This document shows, piece after piece, positions 24,087-30,168 of a stretch of DNA of 34,369 bases. Positions within the stretch are counted from its first letter, which is position 1. Each line of letters opens with the position of its first letter. Source of the stretch: Niabella sp. GTDB lineage: Bacteria > Bacteroidota > Bacteroidia > Chitinophagales > Chitinophagaceae. The stretch covers positions 1 through 34,369 of the forward strand of contig JAPUDO010000125.1 of assembly GCA_027493055.1 (NCBI GenBank), read 5' to 3'. A program made the position numbers and the translations under genes. The notes below the pieces were generated by a model. It searched no databases. It was given only the letters and a program-made list of their open reading frames with translations, and was not told the DNA's origin.

Positions 24087-24541
24087 TGCCGTTCAAAAGT
24101 TTTATAATGATCGTGTGTTACATATATTAACCCGTCGTTGGAATATAACAACCGGTCTGTATTTCGCCTGCCACATTTATAATTCAGATCCGCTTCGTAC
24201 CATTTTCTGTTACCTGAAGAAGGCAGATTCCCTTCGCGATTGCTGAATACATCTCCACCAATGGCTTTACCAGGCAACACCTCGCAAAGGTTACCCTCCG
24301 CTGCGATCCATCCCTGTTTGCGTGCTTCATTTTTAGTGATATAACAGTCTGGCAGCTTCTGATGTTTTTTTACATACGGCACCACCACTTCTTCGCTGGT
24401 AAGTTTGTCAATGCTAACAATTGCCGTATCTGCACGCAGAAGACTACCCGAATTGGTTTCTTTTTTATTTGTAAAAAGAATAAAGCCGGCCACCACCAGC
24501 AGCAGCACAACAATATATCCCCAGCTTTTACTGTTTAACAT
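24083..24541 (-). CDS. barnase-type ribonuclease with N-terminal membrane segment
   Basis: A 152-residue guanyl-preferring ribonuclease closely resembling barnase. Catalytic equivalents are all present: Glu116 (barnase Glu73), Arg126 and Arg130 (Arg83, Arg87), His145 (His102), Lys70 (Lys27) and Arg102 (Arg59), a constant offset of 43. Landmarks are 'LPDCYITKNEARKQGW', 'GKAIGGDVFSNREGNLP' and 'THDHYKTF'. Residues 8-24 are a hydrophobic helix without an obvious cleavage site, so it is exported or membrane-anchored. Three cysteines (66, 86, 123), absent from barnase, could form a disulfide. It would cut RNA in competitors or foreign cells, or serve nutrition; barstar next door protects the host. 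Confidence 0.93.
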   Translation of the reverse strand: MLNSKSWGYIVVLLLVVAGFILFTNKKETNSGSLLRADTAIVSIDKLTSEEVVVPYVKKHQKLPDCYITKNEARKQGWIAAEGNLCEVLPGKAIGGDVFSNREGNLPSSGNRKWYEADLNYKCGRRNTDRLLYSNDGLIYVTHDHYKTFERQ

Positions 24542-24545
24542 ATTA

Positions 24546-24553
24546 CAAACTTA
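24546..24553 (-). promoter_or_regulatory. -7-like element directly before the barnase gene
   Basis: The minus strand reads TAAGTTTG (exact TAnnTTTG), ending four bases before the ATG. If used, transcription would start at or just inside the start codon, giving a leaderless mRNA. It may be a chance match. Confidence 0.3.
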
Positions 24554-24669
24554 GTTAAATAATGCAGCCGACCAGCAATTTTATATGACAGGAGGTATAG
24601 CAAGACCTCAAACAGGTCAAATACTTATAGAAAAATGAATACACAATATATACGACACAAGTTCTGGGT

Positions 24670-24748
24670 TGTAGCCAAAGGCTACAGCATATTCCTGCGA
24701 AACAAAATGTTTCGCAGAACATCGAATAAAATGTTTCGCAGAACATCG
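24670..24748. repeat. two-hairpin element, copy 3, with a duplicated hairpin arm
   Basis: Hairpin 1: arms TGTAGCC (24670-24676) and GGCTACA (24680-24686), loop AAA. Hairpin 2: arms TGCGAAACA (24696-24704) and TGTTTCGCA (24708-24716), loop AAA, 10 bp if the flanking C-G pair is counted. The 3' arm and its flank (21 bases, 24704-24724) are repeated at 24728-24748 with a period of 24, so the 5' arm has two possible partners. Confidence 0.7.
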
Positions 24749-24772
24749 CTATTTCGCCAAAAGCTAAAAACG

Positions 24773-24840
24773 CTTCCAGCTTCCGACCCCGGACCTCGAA
24801 CTTCCGGACTTCCGGACTTCCCAACTTTCCGACTTTCCTT
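24773..24840. repeat. pyrimidine-rich array, period 7 then 8
   Basis: Units in order: CTTCCAG, CTTCCGA, CCCCGGA, CCTCGAA (7 bases), then CTTCCGGA twice, CTTCCCAA, CTTTCCGA, CTTTCCTT (8 bases). It lies 25 bases after the two-hairpin element and ends 36 bases before the next gene. Open frames here on either strand are artefacts of the repeat. Confidence 0.75.
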
Positions 24841-24876
24841 CTTTTTCCCTACCTTTCTATTCACTAAATTGCCTGT

Positions 24877-25770
24877 ATGATAAAAAATGTTTCTGTTATA
24901 GGCTCTGGCACTATGGGGAATGGTATCGCCCATGTCTTTGCACTGCATGGTTTTGACGTTACACTTATTGACGTATCCCGGCAACAGCTTGATAAGGCCC
25001 TTAGAACCATCTCAAAAAACCTTGACCGGCAGATAGCGAAAGAGCAGATCACAGAAGAGCAAAAAAATATAACTCTTCAAAAGATCGTAACCGGAACAGA
25101 TATTTCAAAAGGCGTATCTGCAGCGCACCTGGTAGTAGAAGCCGCTACAGAAAACGAAGCGCTGAAAACAGCAATATTTAAACAGATTGATGCAGCAGCT
25201 CCACAAGATTGTATATTGGCAAGCAATACATCTTCCATATCTATTACCCGGATTGCTGCTGCAACAAAACGCGCGGAACAGGTAGTAGGGATGCACTTTA
25301 TGAACCCGGTGCCAGTAATGAAACTGGTGGAAGTGATTAACGGGTATGCAACCAGCCCTTATGTAACCGGTATCATTACAGCGCTTAGTAAACAATTAGG
25401 AAAAACACCAGCCTTAGTTAACGACTATCCGGGCTTTGCAGCCAACCGCATTTTAATGCCTATGATCAACGAAGCCATTTATACTTTACATGAAGGTGTA
25501 GCAGGCGTGGAAGCTATTGATACTATTATGAAGCTGGGCATGGCGCATCCGATGGGACCTTTGCAGCTGGCTGATTTTATCGGTCTTGATGTTTGCCTCT
25601 CTATTATGAAAGTGCTATTTGACGGAATGGGGCAGCCTAAATATGCGCCCTGTCCTTTGCTTGTAAATATGGTAGCAGCCGGTAAACTTGGTGTAAAAAG
25701 CGGTGAAGGTTTTTATACCTATACACCGGGCAGCAGGGAATTAACAGTGAGCAGCAAATTCGGGAAGTGA
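24877..25770 (+). CDS. 3-hydroxybutyryl-CoA dehydrogenase family enzyme
   Basis: A 297-residue NAD(P)-dependent 3-hydroxyacyl-CoA dehydrogenase (Hbd/PaaH type), which interconverts acetoacetyl-CoA and 3-hydroxybutyryl-CoA in fatty-acid and amino-acid degradation. Rossmann motif GSGTMG at residues 9-14, then 'VTLIDVS' with the acidic residue that selects NAD. The active-site His is in 'VVGMHFMNPVPVMKLVEVI'; 'SNTSSISITRIA' and 'NDYPGFAANRILMPM' are family landmarks. The C-terminal dimerisation domain has 'MGPLQLADFIGLDV' and 'GEGFYTY'. The length is typical of single-domain members. Its last 30 bases overlap the convergent gene behind it. Confidence 0.93.
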   Translation: MIKNVSVIGSGTMGNGIAHVFALHGFDVTLIDVSRQQLDKALRTISKNLDRQIAKEQITEEQKNITLQKIVTGTDISKGVSAAHLVVEAATENEALKTAIFKQIDAAAPQDCILASNTSSISITRIAAATKRAEQVVGMHFMNPVPVMKLVEVINGYATSPYVTGIITALSKQLGKTPALVNDYPGFAANRILMPMINEAIYTLHEGVAGVEAIDTIMKLGMAHPMGPLQLADFIGLDVCLSIMKVLFDGMGQPKYAPCPLLVNMVAAGKLGVKSGEGFYTYTPGSRELTVSSKFGK

Positions 25771-26187
25771 AGCTATTTCAATTAACTGTCCGCCCTTTTT
25801 CTGCCAGCCATAATTATGGTTGCCATTAGTAAGAATTAAATACTCCGCAGGCATAGAAATATTGTAACGCAATACCTGGTGCAATACTTTTTCAGTAACA
25901 GGCACGGCGGCGCTTTTGCACTCTACCAGCATCCAGGGTTTGTGATGCCGGTCATAAACAAGGATATCAAAACGCTTTTTTAAATCGCCTAAATAAATTT
26001 CTTTTTCCAGGGCAATCAGCGATTTGGGATAGCCCATCACCTGCAGCAGGTATTGAACAAAATTCTGGCGTACCCATTCTTCATCCTGCAACAGCAGCCA
26101 TTTCCGGCGAATGCTGTCAAATATGTAAGGCTGGTTATTTCTATGCTCGATCTTAAAATCGGGCCGGGGATATTCAATCAAAATCAT
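25741..26187 (-). CDS. HsdR_N-type PD-(D/E)xK nuclease-fold protein
   Basis: A 148-residue protein resembling the N-terminal domain of type I restriction HsdR subunits (HSDR_N_2, PF13588 group). The nuclease-fold core is visible: Asp in 'KKRFDILVYDRHHKPWMLVE' and the ECK in 'VECKSAAVPV', that is D-x(n)-E-x-K, then the Q-containing helix 'VLHQVLRYN'. No helicase, methylase or specificity subunit is nearby, so it is not a restriction system; stand-alone copies are common in Bacteroidota and their role is unknown to me. It overlaps the convergent dehydrogenase gene by 30 bases and is divergent from AMP nucleosidase 32 bases away. Confidence 0.84.
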   Translation of the reverse strand: MILIEYPRPDFKIEHRNNQPYIFDSIRRKWLLLQDEEWVRQNFVQYLLQVMGYPKSLIALEKEIYLGDLKKRFDILVYDRHHKPWMLVECKSAAVPVTEKVLHQVLRYNISMPAEYLILTNGNHNYGWQKKGGQLIEIASLPEFAAHC

Positions 26188-26219
26188 CAGTCCAAAAATA
26201 AAAGTTTAATTTAGCATAA

Positions 26220-26990
26220 ATGAAAACAAAACAGGACATAGTAGAAAACTGGCTGCCCCGCTACACAGGAGAAAGTCTTAAGAATTTTGGCAAATACATC
26301 CTATTAACCAACTTCAGCAACTATGTTACCATGTTTGCTGAATGGAATAAGGTAGAAATCATTGGCCAGGGCAAGCCTATGCAGTGCGCTACAGCCAATA
26401 ATATTACCATTATCAATTTCGGGATGGGCAGCCCTACTGCAGCTACTGTAATGGACCTGCTGACAGCCATCAAACCCGAAGCCGTTTTATTTTTAGGTAA
26501 GTGTGGCGGCTTAAAAAAACGTAATAAAGTGGGCGACCTGATCCTGCCCATTGCTGCAATAAGAGGCGAGGGAACATCTAACGATTATTTTCCGCCCGAA
26601 GTACCAGCACTACCGGCATTTGCTTTGCAAAAAGCAGTAAGCACCACTATTCGTGAAGCTAAAACAGACTACTGGACGGGTACGGTGTACACCACCAACC
26701 GCCGCGTATGGGAGCATGATGAACCTTTTAAAGAATACCTGAAAAAAATAAGGGCCTATGCTGTTGACATGGAAACAGCTACTATATTCATGGTAGGCTT
26801 TTACAACCAGATACCCACAGGAGCCTTGCTCCTGGTAAGCGATTCGCCCATGATCCCTGAAGGCGTAAAAACCGAGGAGAGCGACAAGAGCGTTACTGCC
26901 AATTACGTGGAGAATCATTTGAAAATAGGGGTCCAATCGTTAAGACAGCTGATAGAGAACGGGCAAACCATAAGGCATTTGAGGTTTTAG
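26220..26990 (+). CDS. amn: AMP nucleosidase
   Basis: A 256-residue nucleosidase of the shorter Bacteroidota AMP nucleosidase group (TIGR01721), hydrolysing AMP to adenine and ribose 5-phosphate in purine salvage. It is a phosphorylase/nucleosidase superfamily fold: 'ITIINFGMGSPTAATVMDLL', 'AVLFLGKCGGLK' and the catalytic region 'YAVDMETATIFMVGF', followed by 'LLLVSDSPMIPEG' with the conserved Asp of the family. It lacks the extra N-terminal domain of E. coli Amn. It is monocistronic; the gene behind it starts 138 bases later. Confidence 0.88.
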   Translation: MKTKQDIVENWLPRYTGESLKNFGKYILLTNFSNYVTMFAEWNKVEIIGQGKPMQCATANNITIINFGMGSPTAATVMDLLTAIKPEAVLFLGKCGGLKKRNKVGDLILPIAAIRGEGTSNDYFPPEVPALPAFALQKAVSTTIREAKTDYWTGTVYTTNRRVWEHDEPFKEYLKKIRAYAVDMETATIFMVGFYNQIPTGALLLVSDSPMIPEGVKTEESDKSVTANYVENHLKIGVQSLRQLIENGQTIRHLRF

Positions 26991-27128
26991 TTTTTTGCAG
27001 ACTGCAGCGTCACTTATGGCATCCATATTGCTATCATTTTACACAAGAGCCCAACTTATAGCGCTAATTATACGGCAGCATTGTTGCGACAGGAATACTT
27101 TTAACGTCTTTATTCTTAAACATGTACC

Positions 27129-27518
27129 ATGCAGCTTAAAATATCTTTCAGACTTTGCTTTCTTTTGGTATCTGCTCTTTTGGTTTTATCAGCATTTAGA
27201 TGCGGGAAAGAAAAAGCTATTGACGAGTTCCCCTATAAGGCCAGGTTAGAAACTACAGGAATCTGTTTTAACTATACTTTTACATTAATAGAAGGAGATA
27301 TTGACCCATCACTGGTTGAGGCTTCCTGGACCAACCCACAGACAAATAAGACCTATATAAACGCGTTCGGAATTGCCAATCCCTGCAACCTGCCTTCAAA
27401 CCTGAAAGAAGGCGATGAGTTTTATTTCAGCTTATCTTCACACCGAACAAATTCCTGTGCAGTATGTGAAGCCTACTATCCCAGTCCCGGCAAAAAACTG
27501 TATATAACTGTTAAATAA
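27129..27518 (+). CDS. unrecognised exported protein, paralogue 1
   Basis: A 129-residue exported protein. It has an N-terminal hydrophobic signal (about 5-25) ending in a cysteine, but the preceding 'AFR' is not a good lipobox, so lipidation is doubtful. The mature part shares most of its sequence with the next gene: 'YTF.LIEG.ID' then 'SWTNPQTNKTY.NAFGI.NPC' then 'LKEGDEFYF', and ends with a CxxC (CAVC) before 'AYYPSPGKKL'. I do not recognise the family. The conserved cysteines suggest a disulfide-stabilised small beta domain. The two copies are 7 bases apart. Confidence 0.7.
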   Translation: MQLKISFRLCFLLVSALLVLSAFRCGKEKAIDEFPYKARLETTGICFNYTFTLIEGDIDPSLVEASWTNPQTNKTYINAFGIANPCNLPSNLKEGDEFYFSLSSHRTNSCAVCEAYYPSPGKKLYITVK

Positions 27519-27525
27519 ACTTTTT

Positions 27526-27906
27526 ATGAAAAAACTTATCCTCCTTTTTACTATTACTATTGCAACAACAGCAATTTCCTGTCATAACAAAGTAATGCCT
27601 GTAAGTAAAAGTGATAAGCTCAAAGCCCGTTTTGAGGTTGCCGGCTTATGTTCCAATTATACATTCAGCTTAATTGAAGGCAACATAGATACAGCGCTGA
27701 TTGAGGGAAGCTGGACAAATCCGCAAACTAACAAAACCTATAAAAATGCATTCGGCATCAGCAATCCCTGCGATCTGCCCAAAGACCTGAAAGAAGGTGA
27801 TGAGTTTTATTTTGAGTTAGAAAAAAAGCCTTCAGAGCAATGTGTTGCCTGTATGGCTTATTATCCAACGCCGGTAAAGAAACTAGCGCTTAAAGTAATA
27901 AAATAA
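27526..27906 (+). CDS. unrecognised lipoprotein, paralogue 2
   Basis: A 126-residue lipoprotein with a good lipobox (AISC, Cys19) and the same domain as paralogue 1: 'LCSNYTFSLIEGNID', 'SWTNPQTNKTYKNAFGI', 'LKEGDEFYFELE' and the CxxC 'CVACMAYYPTP'. All cysteines of the mature domain are conserved between the copies. Tandem duplication with divergence mostly outside these blocks implies retained function. The family is unknown to me. A cysteine-rich cassette begins 254 bases downstream on the same strand; a link is possible but unproven. Confidence 0.75.
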   Translation: MKKLILLFTITIATTAISCHNKVMPVSKSDKLKARFEVAGLCSNYTFSLIEGNIDTALIEGSWTNPQTNKTYKNAFGISNPCDLPKDLKEGDEFYFELEKKPSEQCVACMAYYPTPVKKLALKVIK

Positions 27907-27944
27907 GCAGTTCCGGCACTATTTATTCCGGACAGGGCTTTTAT

Positions 27945-27989
27945 CTTGCAATGCTGCAAGGCGCTACCTGCTATCACTAATTATAGTGA
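27945..27989. repeat. possible two-hairpin element, copy 4 (weak)
   Basis: Hairpin 1: arms CTTGCA and TGCAAG (27945-27960), loop ATGC. After 13 bases, hairpin 2: arms TCACTA and TAGTGA (27974-27989), loop ATTA. The layout resembles copies 1-3, but the stems are short and share no sequence, so this may be unrelated; hairpin 1 might be a weak terminator for the lipoprotein genes. Confidence 0.4.
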
Positions 27990-28147
27990 CGCAGAGAAAT
28001 TCTGTGCTTAATTAACGCAAAGACGCTTTACTTTTACATCACAAACATTAACCCATTTAAAAAACACTACCCCTGTAATAAACACCCTTTATCACATTTC
28101 CTCAAAAGATTGCGCTACACAGAAATCTATTTTTAACACCTAAATAA

Positions 28148-28160
28148 AAGGAGGCTCCTT
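28148..28160 (+). promoter_or_regulatory. full Shine-Dalgarno sequence within a small hairpin
   Basis: AAGGAGG ends six bases before the ATG at 28161, an exact anti-16S match in a window where almost no gene has one. It overlaps an inverted repeat, AAGGA and TCCTT around GGC, which could sequester it. Confidence 0.7.
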
Positions 28161-29288
28161 ATGGCAAAAAGCATCAACCCCAAATCCATGCTAATAGCGG
28201 ATTTAAAAAAAGTAACCGGCAATGCAAGTGCTTTTGAAACAAAGTATCCAACCAAAGTAACTACTGCAGCCCAGAATAAACAAAATTATAAAGGCTGGGA
28301 AAAAACCCTTGGGGTTGCAACCAAGGACACCCCCCAGCCCATTAAATTACAGGCGGCAAAACTAACAGCAGCCACCCTTTCTAATGTGCGTACTATTAAA
28401 GAGAGCGCAACTCCGGCTGCAACAGCACTTCAAAAAGAGATGCCCCCATCAGATGTTTTAGGGAGCCTGTTCAGTGCCTTAAGCACCTTAGAGTTCACAA
28501 AAATGGAATCAGAGTACAAGACACGCCTCAACGCAGCAAAAACACCGGCAGCAAAAGCAGCGGTTACCGCTCAATGGAAAAATATTGTACAGGGCGCGCA
28601 AAATTCTTTCGCCTCTGCGGGATTAAAGAATATCGATGAAACTGAACTTCGAAAATTTTCCTCAACTTTGGTTGCCAATAAGCAAAACTTTAATGCAGTA
28701 GTACAATTATCTAACAGCGCCAAATCATCAGGTATTGCATCGATCAACCTGGTCCGGCCGGCTACGCTAACAGGCACCTTTATTCCTGTAACAGGAGTTG
28801 TAACCAACCCCGAAACTCCAATAGTGAATGCAATTCCCGACCTCTGCAGCAGACCTTTCGCACAGGGATCATACACCAAGCATATTTCGTATGGATTTAG
28901 CATCACGGTAAATGTTCCATACTGGTGCCCAACCTGGACAAGCCCATTCAGGGTTTGCCACAAAAAAGTAACACTTGCAGGAGCCCGGTTTACTGTAGAC
29001 CTTAATATGGGATACAGAGTTTCCTGTTGCGGCGCTGTGGCATGGGGATATGCTTCTGCCCAGGCCTGTGTTACATTCATTGGTAAGAGTTTTTGCGCTG
29101 GCTGCAGTGCGTCCATCACAGGTGTAGCCGGAATAGGCAGAACACCCGTTGCCGGAGGAAAATGTAATTATGGCTTAGGCATTAATGCACAGCTCAAATG
29201 CACATTTGCCGGGGTTACCATTTTAAATGTTTCTTATCCTTTTGGATATACCATACAGGGGCCTTGCCCACCGGCTGGTTTATGTTAA
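28161..29288 (+). CDS. unrecognised 375-aa protein with cysteine-rich C-terminal domain
   Basis: I do not recognise this protein. It has no signal peptide or membrane helix. Residues 1-200 are Ala/Lys/Thr-rich and look helical ('LNAAKTPAAKAAVTAQWKNI') without cysteines. Residues 229-375 hold all 12 cysteines (229, 256, 266, 289, 290, 303, 312, 315, 335, 347, 369, 375) among glycines, aromatics and short beta-like runs, with a CC pair and a CAGC motif, ending 'GPCPPAGLC'. The even number suggests six disulfides or a metal cluster. It has an exceptional SD and is followed by a 13-bp hairpin, suggesting high expression. Three small genes follow in one cassette. A non-classically secreted structural or effector protein is possible. 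Confidence 0.8.
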   Translation: MAKSINPKSMLIADLKKVTGNASAFETKYPTKVTTAAQNKQNYKGWEKTLGVATKDTPQPIKLQAAKLTAATLSNVRTIKESATPAATALQKEMPPSDVLGSLFSALSTLEFTKMESEYKTRLNAAKTPAAKAAVTAQWKNIVQGAQNSFASAGLKNIDETELRKFSSTLVANKQNFNAVVQLSNSAKSSGIASINLVRPATLTGTFIPVTGVVTNPETPIVNAIPDLCSRPFAQGSYTKHISYGFSITVNVPYWCPTWTSPFRVCHKKVTLAGARFTVDLNMGYRVSCCGAVAWGYASAQACVTFIGKSFCAGCSASITGVAGIGRTPVAGGKCNYGLGINAQLKCTFAGVTILNVSYPFGYTIQGPCPPAGLC

Positions 29289-29298
29289 CTCAAAATAC

Positions 29299-29333
29299 GG
29301 CTGCTTTGGTTTATGAACCAAAGCAGCCATTTT
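29299..29333 (+). terminator. 13-bp perfect hairpin between the cysteine-rich gene and the DUF1360 gene
   Basis: Arms GGCTGCTTTGGTT (29299-29311) and AACCAAAGCAGCC (29316-29328), loop TATG, then ATTTT. It lies 10 bases after the stop and ends 8 bases before the next ATG. The short T run suggests an attenuator or mRNA-stabilising hairpin rather than full termination. Confidence 0.75.
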
Positions 29334-29340
29334 AAACCTT

Positions 29341-29667
29341 ATGATCTTTGGTCTGAATACTGATTCATGGTTTTGGCTATGCATTTGTATACTATGCAAC
29401 TGGCGACTTACTACCCTCATCTGTTTTGAAAGAGGGCCGTTTTCTATAATGGTAACATTCAGAAAGTTTTTATACAGGATCAGGCTGGGCGCTCTCATTG
29501 AATGCTTTCACTGTACTTCAATCTGGATGGCGGCCATTATTTCTCTTCTTGCCTTTCAGCCCCTGCCTGTAGTTATTTTATTGATTTTTGCCATTGCCGG
29601 AGCCAGTTCAATAATTGAAAGGGCCATACAACCATCTTATAATACTGATAATTATGAAAATGATTAG
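29341..29667 (+). CDS. DUF1360-like small membrane protein
   Basis: A 108-residue membrane protein with two or three hydrophobic segments. 'ILCNWRLTTLICFERGPFSI' followed by 'ALIECFHCTSIWMAAIISLL' resembles DUF1360, in which a WRLTRL-type helix, a 'GPF' turn and a CxxCxxxW motif recur. DUF1360 proteins have no settled function; some are sporulation- or phage-associated. Here it is the first gene behind the intercistronic hairpin, and its CxxC could serve thiol chemistry for the cysteine-rich partner, which is inference. Its stop overlaps the start of the next gene. Confidence 0.65.
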   Translation: MIFGLNTDSWFWLCICILCNWRLTTLICFERGPFSIMVTFRKFLYRIRLGALIECFHCTSIWMAAIISLLAFQPLPVVILLIFAIAGASSIIERAIQPSYNTDNYEND

Positions 29668-29917
29668 CACAACCGGTACAACATTCTGCTGCGGCGCTTA
29701 CAGTAAAAAAATAAAGGAAGTAAAAGGTAAACTGCCCCCCAATCCTAAAATAGAAAAAGGGGTGGCGCTCATCTATCTGGGTGCAGGATTTGAAACCTTT
29801 ACCGGTAAGTTCTCGGGGCATAAATATTATGTATCTGACCATCAAAGGCATTTTAAAGCGGCACCAGACGATGCGGCAGACCTGCTGCACAACAAAGAGA
29901 TCATATTACGTCCTTAA
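29654..29917 (+). CDS. unrecognised 87-aa protein
   Basis: A small soluble protein of 87 residues, starting at the ATG at 29654 (overlapping the DUF1360 gene by 14 bases; a second ATG at 29660 is possible). The N-terminus has 'TTFCCGAYSKK' with paired cysteines. The C-terminal half, 'GVALIYLGAGFETFTGKFSG' then 'KYYVSDHQRHFKAAPDDAAD', reads like a compact SH3-like beta unit. It faintly recalls small phage structural proteins with a 'G..Y.F' core, but I cannot support that. The overlap argues for translational coupling to DUF1360. Confidence 0.6.
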   Translation: MKMISTTGTTFCCGAYSKKIKEVKGKLPPNPKIEKGVALIYLGAGFETFTGKFSGHKYYVSDHQRHFKAAPDDAADLLHNKEIILRP

Positions 29918-29921
29918 TATT

Positions 29922-30101
29922 ATGGAAGCCCAAAAATCACCCGAACCAATAGAAGAAATTTTGAACAGCCCACCCATGGATTCTGTCAAAGACATGCAAA
30001 ACAGCAAAGCGCGGTTTTCCTGCCTGGGTGTTGGCTGTGTTGGCTGGCTTATAATTATCGGCATCATTACAGCCTGTATCATTCTCTACCAAAAACTATA
30101 G
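29922..30101 (+). CDS. small single-helix membrane protein
   Basis: A 59-residue protein starting 4 bases after the previous stop. Residues 1-33 are acidic and proline-bearing ('EAQKSPEPIEEILNSPPMDS'), with 'CLGVGC' at the membrane entry. Residues about 35-56 are a single hydrophobic helix ('VGWLIIIGIITACIILYQKL'). The frame is open upstream, but the preceding 47 codons overlap the 87-aa gene. It could be a holin-like or anchoring component; unrecognised. Confidence 0.55.
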   Translation: MEAQKSPEPIEEILNSPPMDSVKDMQNSKARFSCLGVGCVGWLIIIGIITACIILYQKL

Positions 30102-30168
30102 ATCATTCAAATAACCTATAAATCGTATCTTCCCCATTAAAAAAATAATTTTATACGGACCAGGTACG

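Noticed and set aside
24555-24984. Open frames on both strands with repeated 'KVGK' or 'SPEVR' patterns.
   Set aside because: They translate the period-7/8 array and the duplicated hairpin arm; no protein-like constraint.
25741-26187. Remnant of a type I restriction system (HsdR-like N-terminal domain).
   Set aside because: The gene is intact and self-contained, with no HsdM, HsdS or helicase fragment nearby; stand-alone copies are common.
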